A DNA stretch of 64,000 nt from Corticium candelabrum (GCF_963422355.1 NC_085096.1:7108459-7172458), one strand, 5' to 3'; numbered from the stretch's first letter, positions 50,856 to 63,239 are shown. A program made the numbers and translations. Notes: generated by a model not told the origin, from the sequence alone.

Positions 50856-53800
50856 TTACACTGCACCAGCCTTCTCTTCTTGCATGTGGTCTCTAAGAGC
50901 CTGAATTAAACAAGCAATAATCATCATTGTATAGTCATAGGATAAACAAATGGCCCACCTTATAAACAAATCGATATTGAGATCGTGTCTGTACTGCACC
51001 AGGCCTGTCCTGGCGCATACTTGACACAATTCCCACCACATCTATCGCACCAGATGACTCTATGGCTTTCATGCCAATATCAATGGCAATCACAACTCCT
51101 GTACGACCAACACCAGCACTGCGACAACAAAATTGATCCCCAACTGCATGCAAGCACTATATATCAACTTGTAGACCTAACCTGCAGTGTACAATAACAG
51201 GCCCTTGGCTATACCCTGTATTGATGTCTCGCAGAAAAGACCTGATGGGAACAGACGAGCGAGGCATGCCGTGCTCGGGCCAAGCAGTGAAAGCATAATG
51301 TCTCACAGTCTTCACAGACTTCTTCTACCCACACAATATCTAACTTTCTAACATTTGATTTGGCATCACATTTTCTGAAATGCAAGTCCTTACAGTAATG
51401 TGACGCAATTTCAGTGTGGTCCTCACGTAGTGTTCTTTATGAACTTCTTCCAAATTTGCAATTTCTGTGTCTCCATACCTTGTTGTCCCTCTCTCTGGCC
51501 AATACTGAATGCATTTCTCCTATGCAAATTCACACTAACATCAAGCACCATGAACACTGTTAACAATAAATTATAACATACCACTCCATATTCATACAAA
51601 TATGTGACCATTATGATAACTGAGACATTATGCTCCATCACCATTGACCAAAAATCATCAACGGTATTCTCCATTGGAGCCTGAGTTGCAATGTATGCTT
51701 TCATCTTTCCTTCGTAACCCTGAATGGTGGCAAGCAGTTGACAAGAGGTTTCATTTTAGTTAGAGTACGTCTCCAGCATCTAACATTTCCATTTGCTTAC
51801 TCACCAATAGCAATAGTATTGGACTTGGCAAGGACAGTTCTAGAATTGGGAACTCATTCTTTAAAATGTTTGCAGTGTTTGGCCACACATGCAAACAACA
51901 ATTCTTAGTGCTGCAGCCCATATAGTATAAGGCTAATGAGCAGCAGCTTATTTTTTATTAAAAATTGAATTATGTAGCGAACATTTCACCTCCACGGCAG
52001 TTTTACCATCAACAGCTAGATGTAGCAGGACACAACATTAATATTAATTTCAGCTCTCTAAAATAAGCTGTCTGGTAGTTAAGTTGTTGCAGCCCTGTCT
52101 ACATACCACCTAACAGTTTTATGCAAGACTTGAGCTCTCTACGCTGCTTGAGAATTTGTTAATTTGTTTTTCACATGACTTCAGAGCTTCTCGATACAAT
52201 AAGTTTCATGACTAAGGAAACCACTACATTACCTGCAGTCAGGTGTCTTCAATATATCCATTTGTTCTACCAAAATGTAGGAGGAAGTCATTGGCATAGC
52301 AATGGGGACGCAGGGGCATGTGCCCTCAAAATTCAGCCATTGACTTTCAGTGTTGGCTTTCTAACATGAGGTATCTTGCAAGTTCTTGTTTTCTACTAAC
52401 CTTAAAAGTCTAGCCTTCCGTTTCTCATGATCAATGGTTTCAGACTACCGATAAGAAACTGTTACATAATAACTATTTATACCTACAAAGCAGTCACAGA
52501 TGCATGCATTCTATCATTTTTAAAATCTTTAAAACATAACGGCTGAAGTTTCTAGCTATAATGCAGGGTGCACAAGATCTACTCAAAGCTGATTGTGTAT
52601 GAAGAAAAAACCTACTGGACAATCATAATGACTAGCCTCCACCCGTCAAACCCTCTTCAGCGTCGCGATAGAAAAGCGTTGCCCGCCTGATAACTATGAG
52701 TAAGTTGTGCATAAGTGTTTCAGCTACTGAACCAAACAGCACACTTTTATAACTGCAATCTAGGGTAGCTATTCTAGAAGTTGGGAGTCCCAGTGGAAAG
52801 TTACAAATTCGTCCAATAGAATTTATCATTTAATCAGTTAAAAGCACACGTAAGCATGTCTCGTTCTGCAAATGCATCAAATATCTCAATTTGATCATTG
52901 GTAACCAACAATCAAGGGTGTATGCGGAGCGCAATATACTAGAGCATGTGGCCGATGTTCCTTTAAAGAAAGCTTCTGATGAGAAATCAGTGTTCTGCCC
53001 AGGATTTCAGAAGTGGGGGTTGGGGGTTTTGTTTGAATTGGGCGTGGTGTATCTTAGCTAGCTCCTCCCCACCAACCAGTCGGCATGGAAAGTCGACTGC
53101 TTTGAGAAATCACAGTCACTCCCTGCGAATGGCTTAGTCACGACACAGAGTGCTAGCTCAGTTACAGTCTGATCTCCATCAAAGGAGATGTCTTCCGTAG
53201 TACTTTCGCCGTGACTGTCTCCGTCTTCACAATCTGCTTCACTGATGGAGCACGATTTTCTCGGTCAATCAAAATGTACATGAAAAGCGACATACCTACT
53301 GTAAGTTTAGCGAAGATGACAAGCTGTACGAGTATAAATATCTATATGAAGGAGAACGTCAATCCCAGATGTGTACACACACGCCCAGATATTTACCTGA
53401 CCTCGACTCCCTAGACCTCATGCTGCTGGATGCTGGATCCTAAATTATGCATACACAACCACGCTGATATCAATTAATAAAATGCTTGCGTTACACGTAC
53501 ATGGTCAGCTGCTTGTCTACTACTTGCAGAAGCAACGCGAGTATAACACACTGCGAGGAATCGGAATGGCGTACTAAGCGTCGGAGAACGGTGAGTGTGG
53601 GTTGGGGACCCCGAGTGAGGGTCAGGCCGATCTCTGAGAAATGGCAGGTTGACCTCTTCCTTGATTAATTAATTATCACCATAAGTGTCGAACTTTCAAA
53701 ACTCAGGAAAGTAATTTTGCAGATTTGCAACTATTTCAAAATGGCACTGTTATACTTGTGCCCCCTAAAGCCTGGTTTACAATATGATGCTAATACTGAC

Positions 53801-54370
53801 GTTGACGCTGACACTGAGGATGAAATAGAAATGAATCCTACTTCTGCATCACCATCAGCATCAACACCAAAGAATGCAACCTCCGTCGAGGTGGTCTCTT
53901 TGAAGTTTGACGCTCAGCTGAGTGTCAGTGTCATATTGTAAACCAGGCTTAATCCACAAAGATTGGCTACACCACTAAGAAAGAGCACTATCTTGTAAAG
54001 GCACGATTTGGCAATCAATTTCCATTCTTCTTGCTGCTTTGCATAGTAGACTAGCATCTCATTGCAGCTTTTTACATTGACATCATTATCTACGTAGTAT
54101 CAGGAGTATTGCACTCCCTAAGTAGCAATGGCATGAATCTAATTAATATTCATTGGAAACTATGTACCCAGAACTGGTCATTGTTAAAAGACTACCAGCT
54201 TACCACTCACAGCTCCAGTGGTAAAGCTAACCTCCTTAATAATGATTTATGGCAAGTAAGCAGTATGGAATGTTGAACACTGTCTCTGAGTAGTCTTACC
54301 CGAACAAAGTTGGCATTTATGTACACAGAGCCTGTGCCTTCATTGTGTACAGGAACCAGACTATCGGGTG
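50856..54370 (-). CDS. Receptor-type PTP, last six exons (C-terminal PTP domain, WPE variant)
   Basis: Exons in transcription order are 54370-54300, 51719-51582, 51519-51394, 51324-51182, 51118-50959 and 50900-50856 (stop TAA). All phases agree and the introns are GT-AG. The joined reading has the PTP motifs in order: GSVYINANFV, KAYIATQAPMENTVDDFW, EKCIQYWPERG, YAFTAWPEHGMP and VIVHCSAGVGRTGVV, then QTRSQYRFVYKAL and the tail EEKAGAV. The signature Cys and Arg are present, but the WPD-loop Asp is Glu (WPEHG), as in the D2 domains of many receptor PTPs. Low activity and a regulatory D2 role are therefore likely. The start of this domain and everything upstream were not located. The gene is convergent with NOG1. 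Confidence 0.88.
51720..54299. other. Intron of the right PTP gene: mostly featureless
   Basis: About 2.6 kb between the first two recognised exons. Apart from the Harbinger-like MITE at 53769 I see only AT-rich sequence and short ORFs without recognisable products. Confidence 0.5.
53769..53949. mobile_element. Harbinger-like MITE, 181 bp
   Basis: The termini AGCCTGGTTTACAATATGA and TCATATTGTAAACCAGGCT are perfect inverses over 19 bp. TAA flanks both sides (53766-53768 and 53950-53952). A TWA 3-bp target is typical of PIF/Harbinger. The subterminal GACGTTGACGCTGACACT also pairs with AGTGTCAGTGTC. Confidence 0.8.
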
Positions 54371-55155
54371 CTTTAATTAAACAACGTACTATAAGTGGCG
54401 GCATAAGTTTGGTGCATGCTCTTAATTTAACCAACCTGGAAGAACACTGCTGTATCTGTTCTTTACATAAGCATCTGGAGGCAGCATCTTACTGTCAACT
54501 TTCACAGTTGGTAAACCCTAACAAGTACACAGAAACAACATTTACAAACTGTGGTCACAAAGTCACACTAATTAACTTAAAGTCACTACGCTAATGACAA
54601 ATTGAGACTGACCAATCTACTAACGAAATTCTAGAATGGTTTTTTAAAGTCAAAACAGTGTATTTTACTCTTCACTCAGTTCCCACGTGCCCATTGTTTA
54701 AATCCATTGATTAAGCACACAGTAACCATCAACCCAACAACTCTCCATCCGATTTCATCTTTCTAATCTACTTCCTAAAAACAATACTGTGGGCGAAGAG
54801 AAGGCCCAGAGCTTCAATGGATTGTCAAAGTCTTATATACCATATATATGACAAACAGAATTGTAAATTTGACATAATCATAAGATATCATTAGAAACTA
54901 GGAAACATTTTTCAACAAGTACAATGACACAGTTTTTGCAGACACTGAATTGTTTAAATTCAAGATTCACTGTACTAATTAACTCAAATCTAAACCCTGG
55001 TTTCGACGAATGAAACTTAATTACGTGATTGATTTGATGAAAGTGATTAACTTTAAAGGGGGTGCTATGCTAAATGTCGGCATTAATTTTTTTCAACTAG
55101 AAATGTTGCTCTGACAGTAAAACAAGATATAAAACATTAAATTTACTCTAGTACG
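54371..55155. other. Upstream of the last recognised PTP exon: no gene seen
   Basis: AT-rich. I looked for the exon carrying the NRYxNVxxYDHSRV-type start of a PTP domain on the minus strand and did not find it here. Confidence 0.4.
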
Positions 55156-55352
55156 AATGGCTACACAAACCAGCAGAAAGCAAACAAAGAAGTGGGAATG
55201 GTTTAATACTGTACCAAATTGAGGGTGCCATGACTAACTCAGCATTACAGAAAATTGTAACACAGTGTGAGTTAGTCATGGCACCCTCAATTTAGTACAG
55301 TATTGAACCATCCACACTTGTTTATTCGCTTTTTGCTGGTTTGTGTAGCCAT
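55156..55352. repeat. Long hairpin (foldback MITE), about 197 bp
   Basis: AATGGCTACACAAACCAGCA at the left pairs with its inverse TGCTGGTTTGTGTAGCCATT at the right. The inner arms AAATTGAGGGTGCCATGACT and AGTCATGGCACCCTCAATTT are perfect inverses around a loop of about 20 bp. There is no coding content. Confidence 0.85.
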
Positions 55353-55629
55353 TTTGCTGGTTTCTGTAGCATGTTTTATTGTAATTGTGTTTTTATACAT
55401 ACATCTGACTGCCTTTGGTAAATCAGCCTTACCCGGTCGCTTGATGCCGATTTAGTGTTGCATAAGTCTCAAATACGTATTCAACAATTTCTATTGCAGT
55501 TGTGTTTTATACACACTTCTACCTTTATTTTGGGTAGATCAGCTTTACTGTCACCACCTGGTCCTGATTTAATTTTAAACAACCATTTGCTATATACAGG
55601 CCAATGAGACATAGTGTGACAAAAGGTTA

Positions 55630-55678
55630 CAGACAGACAGATGGAAGGACAGACAGAGACAGACAGACAGACAGATAG
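55630..55678. repeat. (GACA)n imperfect tract
   Basis: AGACAGACAG-type repeats with interruptions. Confidence 0.8.
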
Positions 55679-55758
55679 CAATCCCTTTGGTATTAGAACA
55701 TCATGGCAGATAAGGTGATGGAGGCTCAACAGTTTCAGGGTTTGAAATTCCCAGTCGC

Positions 55759-55950
55759 CTAAAGATTCAATGCGGCAATGCACATGGTCGTCCTTGGTCT
55801 GGCCAACTGTCCAAAACCGCAGAACCTCCCATTTCTACTAATAACAGAAATAATACCAGGGCAACTAGAGTTCTGATGTTTGCGCATAAGTGACAGGATT
55901 TTTGACCAATCATAAACGGGAATTTGCAAAGGAGAACGTGCATTGTGCAT
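55759..55950 (-). pseudogene. Possible decayed PTP-domain fragment
   Basis: The minus strand reads PVYDWSKILSLMRKHQNSSC, then PGIISVISRNGRFCGF. Position by position this resembles the stretch leading into a PTP signature loop (...PIVVHCSxGxGRTGxFCAF) but lacks the Cys and has a gap. A different frame just after reads SWPDQGRP. No splice sites link it to the nearby PTP exons. It may be a pseudogene fragment or chance. Confidence 0.25.
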
Positions 55951-56384
55951 GATAGCACGTCGGTTTGTCGGACCAAGCGACTTACCTGTTTTACTGTACA
56001 GGCTGTAAGACTACCAGGGCCTTTTTACTCTCCCAGGACATCTGAAAGCAATTGGAAACCTTAGCTGAGACAGTGGGTTGGGCTAATTACCTCAATATGC
56101 CAAACACATTAGAGTATTACCTGACGAGGATATCATTACTACATGCAAAAGCTTCATAGACTTCCCACGGCCAGGTCAAGGTGAACAGAGATTGGGAGGG
56201 TTTACATTTAATTTCTTCAAATGCCAGTAAGGACAAGAGAAATACAAATCCTGGATGTGTAGGAAAGTAGGCATGATTGTAAATAAAGTAGGCGTGGTTG
56301 TAAATAAAGTAGGCGTGTCTTTCTGTTTGATTGCTCTGGCGGCCACCAACTTGGAGAATTTTAAACCCTGGTTTTTAAAGACTC

Positions 56385-56505
56385 TTTTTCTCATGTCTTA
56401 TGATGAGGATGGTCGTCAGAATGCATCAAATTTTACAGCATATTGGAGACAACGCTTATTAGTCTAGTTACAACAATGTAACGCTAGTGTGATTTCCAAG
56501 GAAGA
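56385..56505 (+). pseudogene. LINE remnant (family 1, C-terminal block)
   Basis: NASNFTAYWRQRLLV-stop-LQQCNASVISKK parallels YNKKDFMSVSRRRISVALQK in the 36583-38190 LINE and DFVCYWRKRIAVIVQK at 61720. It is a short fragment with an internal stop. Confidence 0.5.
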
Positions 56506-57459
56506 CATCCCATTTACTAGAACTTACAAGGAAAGTCAAGAGACTGAACATTATACATAACTAGTACCCCGCCTAGCAATTTAAATTTCATTTAAGGTGC
56601 AGGGTCACAGTCGGACATGCGTACTTGAGCCGATCTCAAGTGAGGTAACTTTTGAGTCATGGCTATTGTACGTAACATATGTTCAAGTGTCCTGCCAAGT
56701 AAATCAGTTTTGATCACCAGTGAGCCCTTCATATGCTGTTCATATGTTGCGCACATGCAAAGGTCAACAAATGAAACTACCGTAAAAATAGCTATTTAGG
56801 TGTTGATTGACGGGCACAGCAGCAGTGTACGCTTTAAACAATACAAATTTTTGGTGCTCACTGTGCAATGATTGCACTTGGTTACTCTGAGAGAAAGACG
56901 TGACTATGGCAGATGCAACATCGGGAACGTGACGTGTGCTTTCTGGTCATGTGCAGAGAGTAAGGAACTCCGATCTGGCTCAAAGTGCGAGGGTGCTTGT
57001 CGAATTTACCAAAAGTGCTGTGTAGTAACCTCAAATTCCAAGAACTACATCTAAAATGCCTAGAATTTAGCTACCAGAGTCACGGTCTAATGCAACCTCA
57101 TACTGCAATACAACGTCTTGATCGTTCCAATTCAGGCTATAGAGAGGCTTCAGTCAGCTTTGCCTTTAGTGCAAATTAGAGCGTCTAAGTCATTGAGTGT
57201 TTGAAAGAGAATGACGCCACTTCCGCGAAGAAGACGCACCTTCCGTGACACATGAATGGACGCATGCACGCACAAGCGGCCCAGTGAGCCGGCTTAAAAC
57301 TCTGACTGCAGCAGGCACATCTTGCACTCTACTACACCAGTTGGGAATTAGAGGATGGCATACAGTGGCCGGCGAGCACAGTGCGTCACATCTGCATACT
57401 TGGTTAAGTGAACAACAAACTCCATAAAATGAAATAAAGAACCAATCGCATCATTCATT

Positions 57460-58802
57460 AATTGATCTGGAACCTCCTCCTTGTGAACATTCCAATGATG
57501 CTGGAATCAACTCGCTAGGACGTCCGCTTCAGGAGATACAGGTTTTTCCTACGTATTCTCCTATTCAGGAATGGACTTCAGAGAAAGTTAAAAAACAAAT
57601 GTTGTAATTCTGGCATATTTGATGATGTCTACATGCTTGGTCCACAGGAAGATGCCCTCAAAGCTCTTGATGATTTCAAGTCACTATCAGCTGTCGTTGG
57701 CCTTCAGGTAGCTGATACTAAGTATAGGTGTTCTTACACCTCGTGCAGGAATCATCCTTGTCTTCCATGTCCAGCACAACTGTAGGGACAGTAGTGCTTG
57801 GTCGTCCTATTGGATGCTCTTCATTTGTTTCATCACATTCCATGTCTTTCATTGAGTCACATCAACTAACCATCAGCAGATACATGAAGACCAAATCCAT
57901 GTCACCTTAAATTTAAGGCTATTCTATCACTTTAATCCATCACTGAATCACAATGGAGTCAATGTACCATGCTTGTGAAATATGGACGTTTCGGTTTGAC
58001 ATTTGTAAAAGATGTCGCCTCTGTGGCATATCTAGCAAGTTGGGCTCATTCTGCAGCTAATTTACTAAAAGGTTTCCATCCCTTTGGGAGTCACCTGAGT
58101 TCTTGATGAATAACATGAAGAATATTCAAGTCTCATTACGAGACAATGCCTAGTGGAATGCAATGATTCTCTTGGTCATGGTGACATTTCTCAAGTGAGA
58201 GAATTTTGTGATCTACTTGTCAACAACATTAAGCTTCAGCACCGTCTCTCTGCCCAGGTCTATTCAGCCAAAGTCAAGATTTTTCTAGAGACAGCTGGTG
58301 ATGCCAAGGACAAGGCTCGTTTAAGATCAGTTCAAGGAAAAGACAGTGGCTCTTGGCTTGAACCAGTGTCGTCCTCAGAAAAGCTTGCGCTTAACCCCAC
58401 CAAGGATTGCTTAACGGCTCTCTTGAGGAGGGGTTGCCCAATGCCATTTGGAGGTTGGCTGTAACAATGTGAATGTGGGAAAGTCTCAACAAAGACGGAT
58501 ATCATCTTCTTAGTTGTAAACATGGAGGAGGCCCAATATGGCAGCATGATTTTGTTGTGAGTGGATAGTCTGATTACTTGCATGAAGTAGGTCTGCATCA
58601 CACAAAAGAACCAGAGACAGATATACAAACAGTGATTGCAGACCCGATATTGTGGTGTTTGCTGGGGGACACTGATGACGGATCAAACATTTTGATTTAG
58701 ATGTTGCCTCGCTCATCCATGGAGCGCTGAAGTCTTATCAAAATCGGCAGAAGAAGATAGATTCGCACCTTCAGCAAGGGAGGAGCGAAAGAGGAAAAAT
58801 AT
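57460..58802 (+). pseudogene. Decayed LINE (family 1): RT palm to endonuclease
   Basis: In order: FDDVYMLGPQEDALKALDDF (RT catalytic DD region) near 57625; GRFGLTFVKDVASVAYLASW near 57985; ARLRSVQGKDSGSWLEPVSS (58315), matching ARLRSVAGKEAGAWLHAIPS of the intact ORF; then WSAEVLSKSAEEDRFAPSAR near 58715, matching YNKEVVSSSAKV. There are many stops and shifts. The family is the same as 36583-38190, on the opposite strand and far older. Confidence 0.7.
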
Positions 58803-58963
58803 GACATCTTTCGTATACAGACTGACTGAGCAATATATCATCTCTACATTGCACTACTTTCTAATTAGTAAGGTATAAAACACATATTATAGTGACTCTA
58901 ATTAGAAAATGGTGCAATGTAAGGATGGTGTATTGCTCAATCAGTCTGCATACGAAACATGTC
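58803..58963. repeat. Foldback MITE interrupting the LINE remnant
   Basis: GACATCTTTCGTATACAGAC at the left pairs with GTCTGCATACGAAACATGTC at the right, and CTAATTAG occurs near both sides of the centre. It is about 161 bp with arms of about 65 bp and a few mismatches. The LINE reading is lost at its border. Confidence 0.65.
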
Positions 58964-59767
58964 ACAGTACACCCTTACATGGTCTGGTTTCTATTCTTTT
59001 TTTTTGTACGGCAACCCTACATCTTTTAAAATGTTTTTATAACTTGTTTGCATTCTTTTTCTACATGAGCGCAGCGGGGACAGTGTACACGAGGAGATTT
59101 ACAGTATACAGTTGGCAAGGTGGACAGTGAGGGTAGAATCGACACATTCCTGTGTAGCGCTCAGTACAGGAAACGTGTACAGTGTGGAAAATAGGGAATT
59201 ATTGTGGCTCAGACAAACTGAGCTTAGGTAGGACATTCATTTATGTATGGTGTGGCATATACCAATAAGTCCCATCCCCACAGCAGCCATTTTGCATATA
59301 ATTTTTATAAGCTGTTATCAGGTGACAAAGGTTAACTACATGTGGTATGGTTATGTGCTAAATAGGGATGTTGCCAATTATCTCAATGCTATAATTGCAT
59401 TCCATTGTTTTTGCTACATGGAGGTATTTACCAAAGTAATGCTCTATATCATGCTAAGAAGGGAAAATCACTTTTGTTAGACAGTTGGCTTTTTATTAAC
59501 CCTAGGCGTAGCGAGGGTTATAGTAGTCGTTTTACAGGAAGTGGAGAACAACTGGACAGTAACGACCATGTATGTAAACAACTTTGGAATGTATAACATG
59601 TGTTCACTGTTATCACTCATTTAATCTTGACTTAGGCCTAGGGTTGTTGGAGCTTGTTTGCTAGTATAGGCAGAGTCACGAAGGACGTTCCAATTTTGAT
59701 TACTGATCACGACTTTCGAGTGTACCTTCAAGGTCCTGCGAACAGAGAGTAAGTGAACAGAGACTAA
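58964..59767. other. No gene seen
   Basis: AT-rich. CAGTGTGGAAAATA near 59178 resembles TATTTTCCACACTG at 60903-60930 in inverse, which could be the ends of a larger hAT-like element. No target duplication supports it. Confidence 0.35.
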
Positions 59768-60189
59768 AGGCCTGTCCACACTAGACCAGAATGGATCGCG
59801 ATCCTATCGGGATCCGATCGGGATAGCGAGCGTCCACACTGCACTTTGAAAACGATACCTCCGCCTCATTTCGCTATCACGTGACTGATGACCGATGTGT
59901 ATGTGTGGTTTCTTTGCTTGTAGAAAGCGTTGATACAGCGACGTAAGGTGAGCGAGAACAAAGACGAGTGAGGAGTGTTAGATGTTCCGACTACACGCGT
60001 AGCGTACGTGAAGGTAACGCCCACTATTTCTAATTGGATTCAACCGATCGCGATCGGATCGCAATCGAATCCACCTCGCGATGTGGATCGGACGGATCGC
60101 GATCCGATCGCGATCGAGTTGCAAGTGTGGACAGCGTTGCGGTTGGATCGCGATCGGATCGCGATCCAGTTGCCAGTGTGGACAGGCCT
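59768..60189. mobile_element. Harbinger-like MITE with GATCGCGATC-rich arms, 422 bp
   Basis: The termini AGGCCTGTCCACACT and AGTGTGGACAGGCCT are inverse, with TAA on both sides (59765-59767 and 60190-60192). Subterminal arrays of GGATCGCGATCGGATCGCGA are themselves palindromic and occur in both halves. No ORF is credible here. Confidence 0.8.
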
Positions 60190-61314
60190 TAAGTGAACCT
60201 GCGACAAAGCCCCTCACAGAAGTGAACCGAAGTGATTTACCGTTTAATGATAAGACTGCCTGTCCTTTCTCAGCCACCTGTATAGACAAGTTTTGGTATG
60301 CTTGGGTCTAGTGACATGCATGTGTTAATTTGCGCATGCTTTGGTGTTAATTTGTGCAAATATACCCAGCAACTGTCTGACATTGTTGCGATTGGAGTAT
60401 ACCTACCTGTGCCTCGTTGCTGAGGCTAAAATCAATCATTGGGAACACACGCATACGTAAGTTTCCTGCCTTGCAGTGTGTTTGGAAGCACATTGCTAAT
60501 TCTAAGGAGTCAATATCTCGGCGCCTAGAGTTCAGCACTGTAGTGCTACCTTTCATTTCATAACAGTATGCCTACTGTACTGTGTTTCTCATTTGTGTTG
60601 CAAATGAAGCTATTTGGAATATCAGCACCTACTAAATGGTTTCTAAACAAACACAGGTGCTTATAAACTTCCAGACCCAAAGTAACAGCGAACTATAGGC
60701 GACTTACTGGACAGCTACAGTACGTTTCAGCTGAGGGTTTTTTGGATAATTAATAAAAATATTAACACCATATTGGAAAGCCCATCAAACTTTACACTAT
60801 CATTTACGCCTAGAAGTGGACGTTTTGTCAGTCAGACACACCCAACACTGGTGTAGTATTTGGTCAGACAAACAACACATTTGGTGGGACATTGTCCCAT
60901 GTCTGACCGTTATTTTCCACACTGCGTTATTTTCCACACTGCATGTAGCTAGATATTCAGTGCAAATGCAAAATCAGAATTTAGAGAGAAATGATAATGG
61001 TAGAAGAGCAGCTTCACTTAGCGTATAGTCTTCGATTGCTGGAAGCATTGTGGAGGGTGATGACATGTACAGTCTACACAGGACTGGTGTGGGCGTGTGT
61101 TTGAATGAACTGGAAGGTGTACCGTTTGCGTCATCGAAAAATTCGGTCCCTCGAGAGGGGACCGTGCACTGCAATGACAAATTTTAGTAGTCATGGACAT
61201 GCTCCGTTAAGCGCAGAGATTTGGTATAAAAATCAGCAGTTGATACCAATCCCACTTTTACAGAAGAACTGAACTCTTACATACCAACGCTACTGCATTG
61301 GTAATGATTGCAGT
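60190..61314. other. No gene seen
   Basis: Intergenic or intronic, AT-rich. A direct duplication of GTTATTTTCCACACTGC lies at about 60909-60943. No recognisable protein. Confidence 0.4.
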
Positions 61315-61850
61315 GTTTGACACTGATGAGGGATCAAACATTCTGCTTTAGATGTTGCCTTCGCTTAGCCAGGTCCCCAGACTCACGTGAGCTTGGCAGT
61401 CTACGGGGAGGTTGAAAGTGTCATACGGGAACCGGACACTAGCAACCTCACATGAGTCTGGGGACAAGGTTAGCCTTCGCTCATCTATGGAGCTCTGAAG
61501 TCTTATGAAAATCGGCAGAAGACGATGGATTCATGGCTTCAGTAAGGGAGGAGTGAAAGAGGAAAATATGCTAAGCTGGCCTTGTCCGGTGGAGGTACTA
61601 CACTAGCCCAACACTCATCCCGTTAGTCTTCGAACATTTTGGGAGATGGGGGCAAGAAGCAGAAAGATACCTGAATACTCTTGCATCCAGAGTAAGGGAC
61701 TGTGAAGGGAAGAGAAACCATTCTGACTTTGTCTGTTACTGGAGGAAACGAATAGCTGTAATTGTGCAGAAAGCTAATGCCGGATGGATACTAGGAAAAT
61801 TGAAGAGGATAACAGGAAGTCAGGAAGATGGGGTTATGGGTGAAGAATTG
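61315..61850 (+). pseudogene. Second decayed LINE copy (family 1), 3' part
   Basis: The sequence from GATGAGGGATCAAACATTCTG to GAAAGAGGAAAA repeats 58660-58797. It then continues with PLVFEHFGRWGQEAERYLNT and DFVCYWRKRIAVIVQK...ILGKLKRITG, matching IPLVHEHFGRWGKEAINFLK and the C-terminal block of the intact ORF. A 93-bp hairpin interrupts it. Confidence 0.65.
61373..61465. repeat. 93-bp hairpin inserted in the LINE remnant
   Basis: GTCCCCAGACTCACGTGAG at the left and CTCACATGAGTCTGGGGAC at the right are inverse with one mismatch. Similar TAGCC/CTTCGCT words on both sides suggest a target duplication of the host LINE sequence. Confidence 0.7.
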
Positions 61851-61867
61851 GATGTACAATCAATGTA

Positions 61868-62516
61868 ACAGTGGGCGAAATAGTCTTTGACTGACCACCG
61901 GACATCATGTCCTGTCGATTTAAATTTACCAGACATTAAAAACTTCTGGTCGGACATTCCAATCATCAAACATATTGCTTATCACTTACAATTAATCAAT
62001 TCATATTTGTCGGGTCCAGTGGACAACTGGTTGAGAGTAAAGACCTTGTAACACTTTGAGAAGTGTATTGCAATGACACGTGCAAGCGAGCGTGTGTACA
62101 CACACTACGCCCACCACACCAAAAGGTATACAAGCACAAGGAATGAAGTGGTTGGGTGGAGGCATATGTTTCCCCATTCAGATCTAGTTGAGGACCACAT
62201 GAAATACACGGACACTGTGTACATGTACCAACCTCGAATCACCGAGGCAACCCAAGATTGTCATGAATCCACTACAGTAATTCTGTGTTGCCAAACTAAT
62301 CTCTTGGGATACACTGCATGAACAGGTCAAAAAAAGACACTTGCCACTGCACCTAAGGCTCGATAGGTTTCATGGCTATGTCACTTTGATGTTGTCTATT
62401 GGATATAAGCCTTTGATAAAGAATCACGCCACTAATAGAACTACAACTGTGATGAACCCACTTGACAAATTACTAAAAAAAGTCTGACTAGTGGCCAAGG
62501 TCATTGTTCGAGCAAG

Positions 62517-62564
<48 letters not shown>

Positions 62565-63160
62565 CATTGCTTCCTCTGATACACTCTGCCCTAACTACAA
62601 AAACCCATCCGCATATATTCTGCACATGCATACCCGTTCCGTTCTTCAACTGTCATACCCAGTCAGTCTGGAAACGTCATCTTCAACTGCATATGCGCTG
62701 TACCTCTAGGCGGCGAAATTACATTACATTAGTGGCAGTCTACATACAGCTCAGTGACTTCGTGCTATCCTGTCAACCTAATCGTCTTCAGGTTCTTATA
62801 ACCGCTACACAGAAAACGTTGCACACAAGTATAGCCGAGTTTCCTACCCTCCCGCGTTCTGCATTGGTTGCACAACCCTTGGAGCCCCAGCACACATACA
62901 GGATTTGACACCTGACACTATGCCACCAGACACAATACACTTATGACGCGTGGCTGTCTGCATTTGTTTTGTGCCTGAACTCTGGAAACAGTGTTTGTTG
63001 ACATGACAGTGAGATGTGTGAGGGATTCGACACCCGACGTAATGCCGAAATCACAAATGCCCGGACAAATGCTTCGTTTGGTCGGTAATTTAATTAAACG
63101 TCCGATGTCCAGTCGGTAAATGTCCAATGTCTGGTCATTATTTCGCACACTGTGTAGTGT
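61868..63160. mobile_element. Possible hAT-like non-autonomous element
   Basis: The left end CAGTGGGCGAAATAGT, followed by GACTGACCACCGGACATC, has an inverse partner at 63100-63160 (GATGTCCAGTCGG...GGTCATTATTTCGCACACTG). A clear 8-bp duplication is absent. The interior holds a (GA)n tract and no credible ORF. Confidence 0.45.
62520..62562. repeat. (GA)n microsatellite
   Basis: About 42 bp of GA repeat; the ORFs across it (RERERE) are artefacts. Confidence 0.95.
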
Positions 63161-63239
63161 TCACTAGTTCGTTTGAGACAGAGACATTGTCACAAGGATT
63201 ATTGCATATTTAGTGTTTGTAATGGTGCTTAAAATGTAT

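Noticed and set aside
59178..60930. A 1.75-kb hAT element between CAGTGTGGAAAATA and TATTTTCCACACTG
   Set aside because: The ends are short, the right end is duplicated, and no 8-bp target duplication is present; left as a note only.
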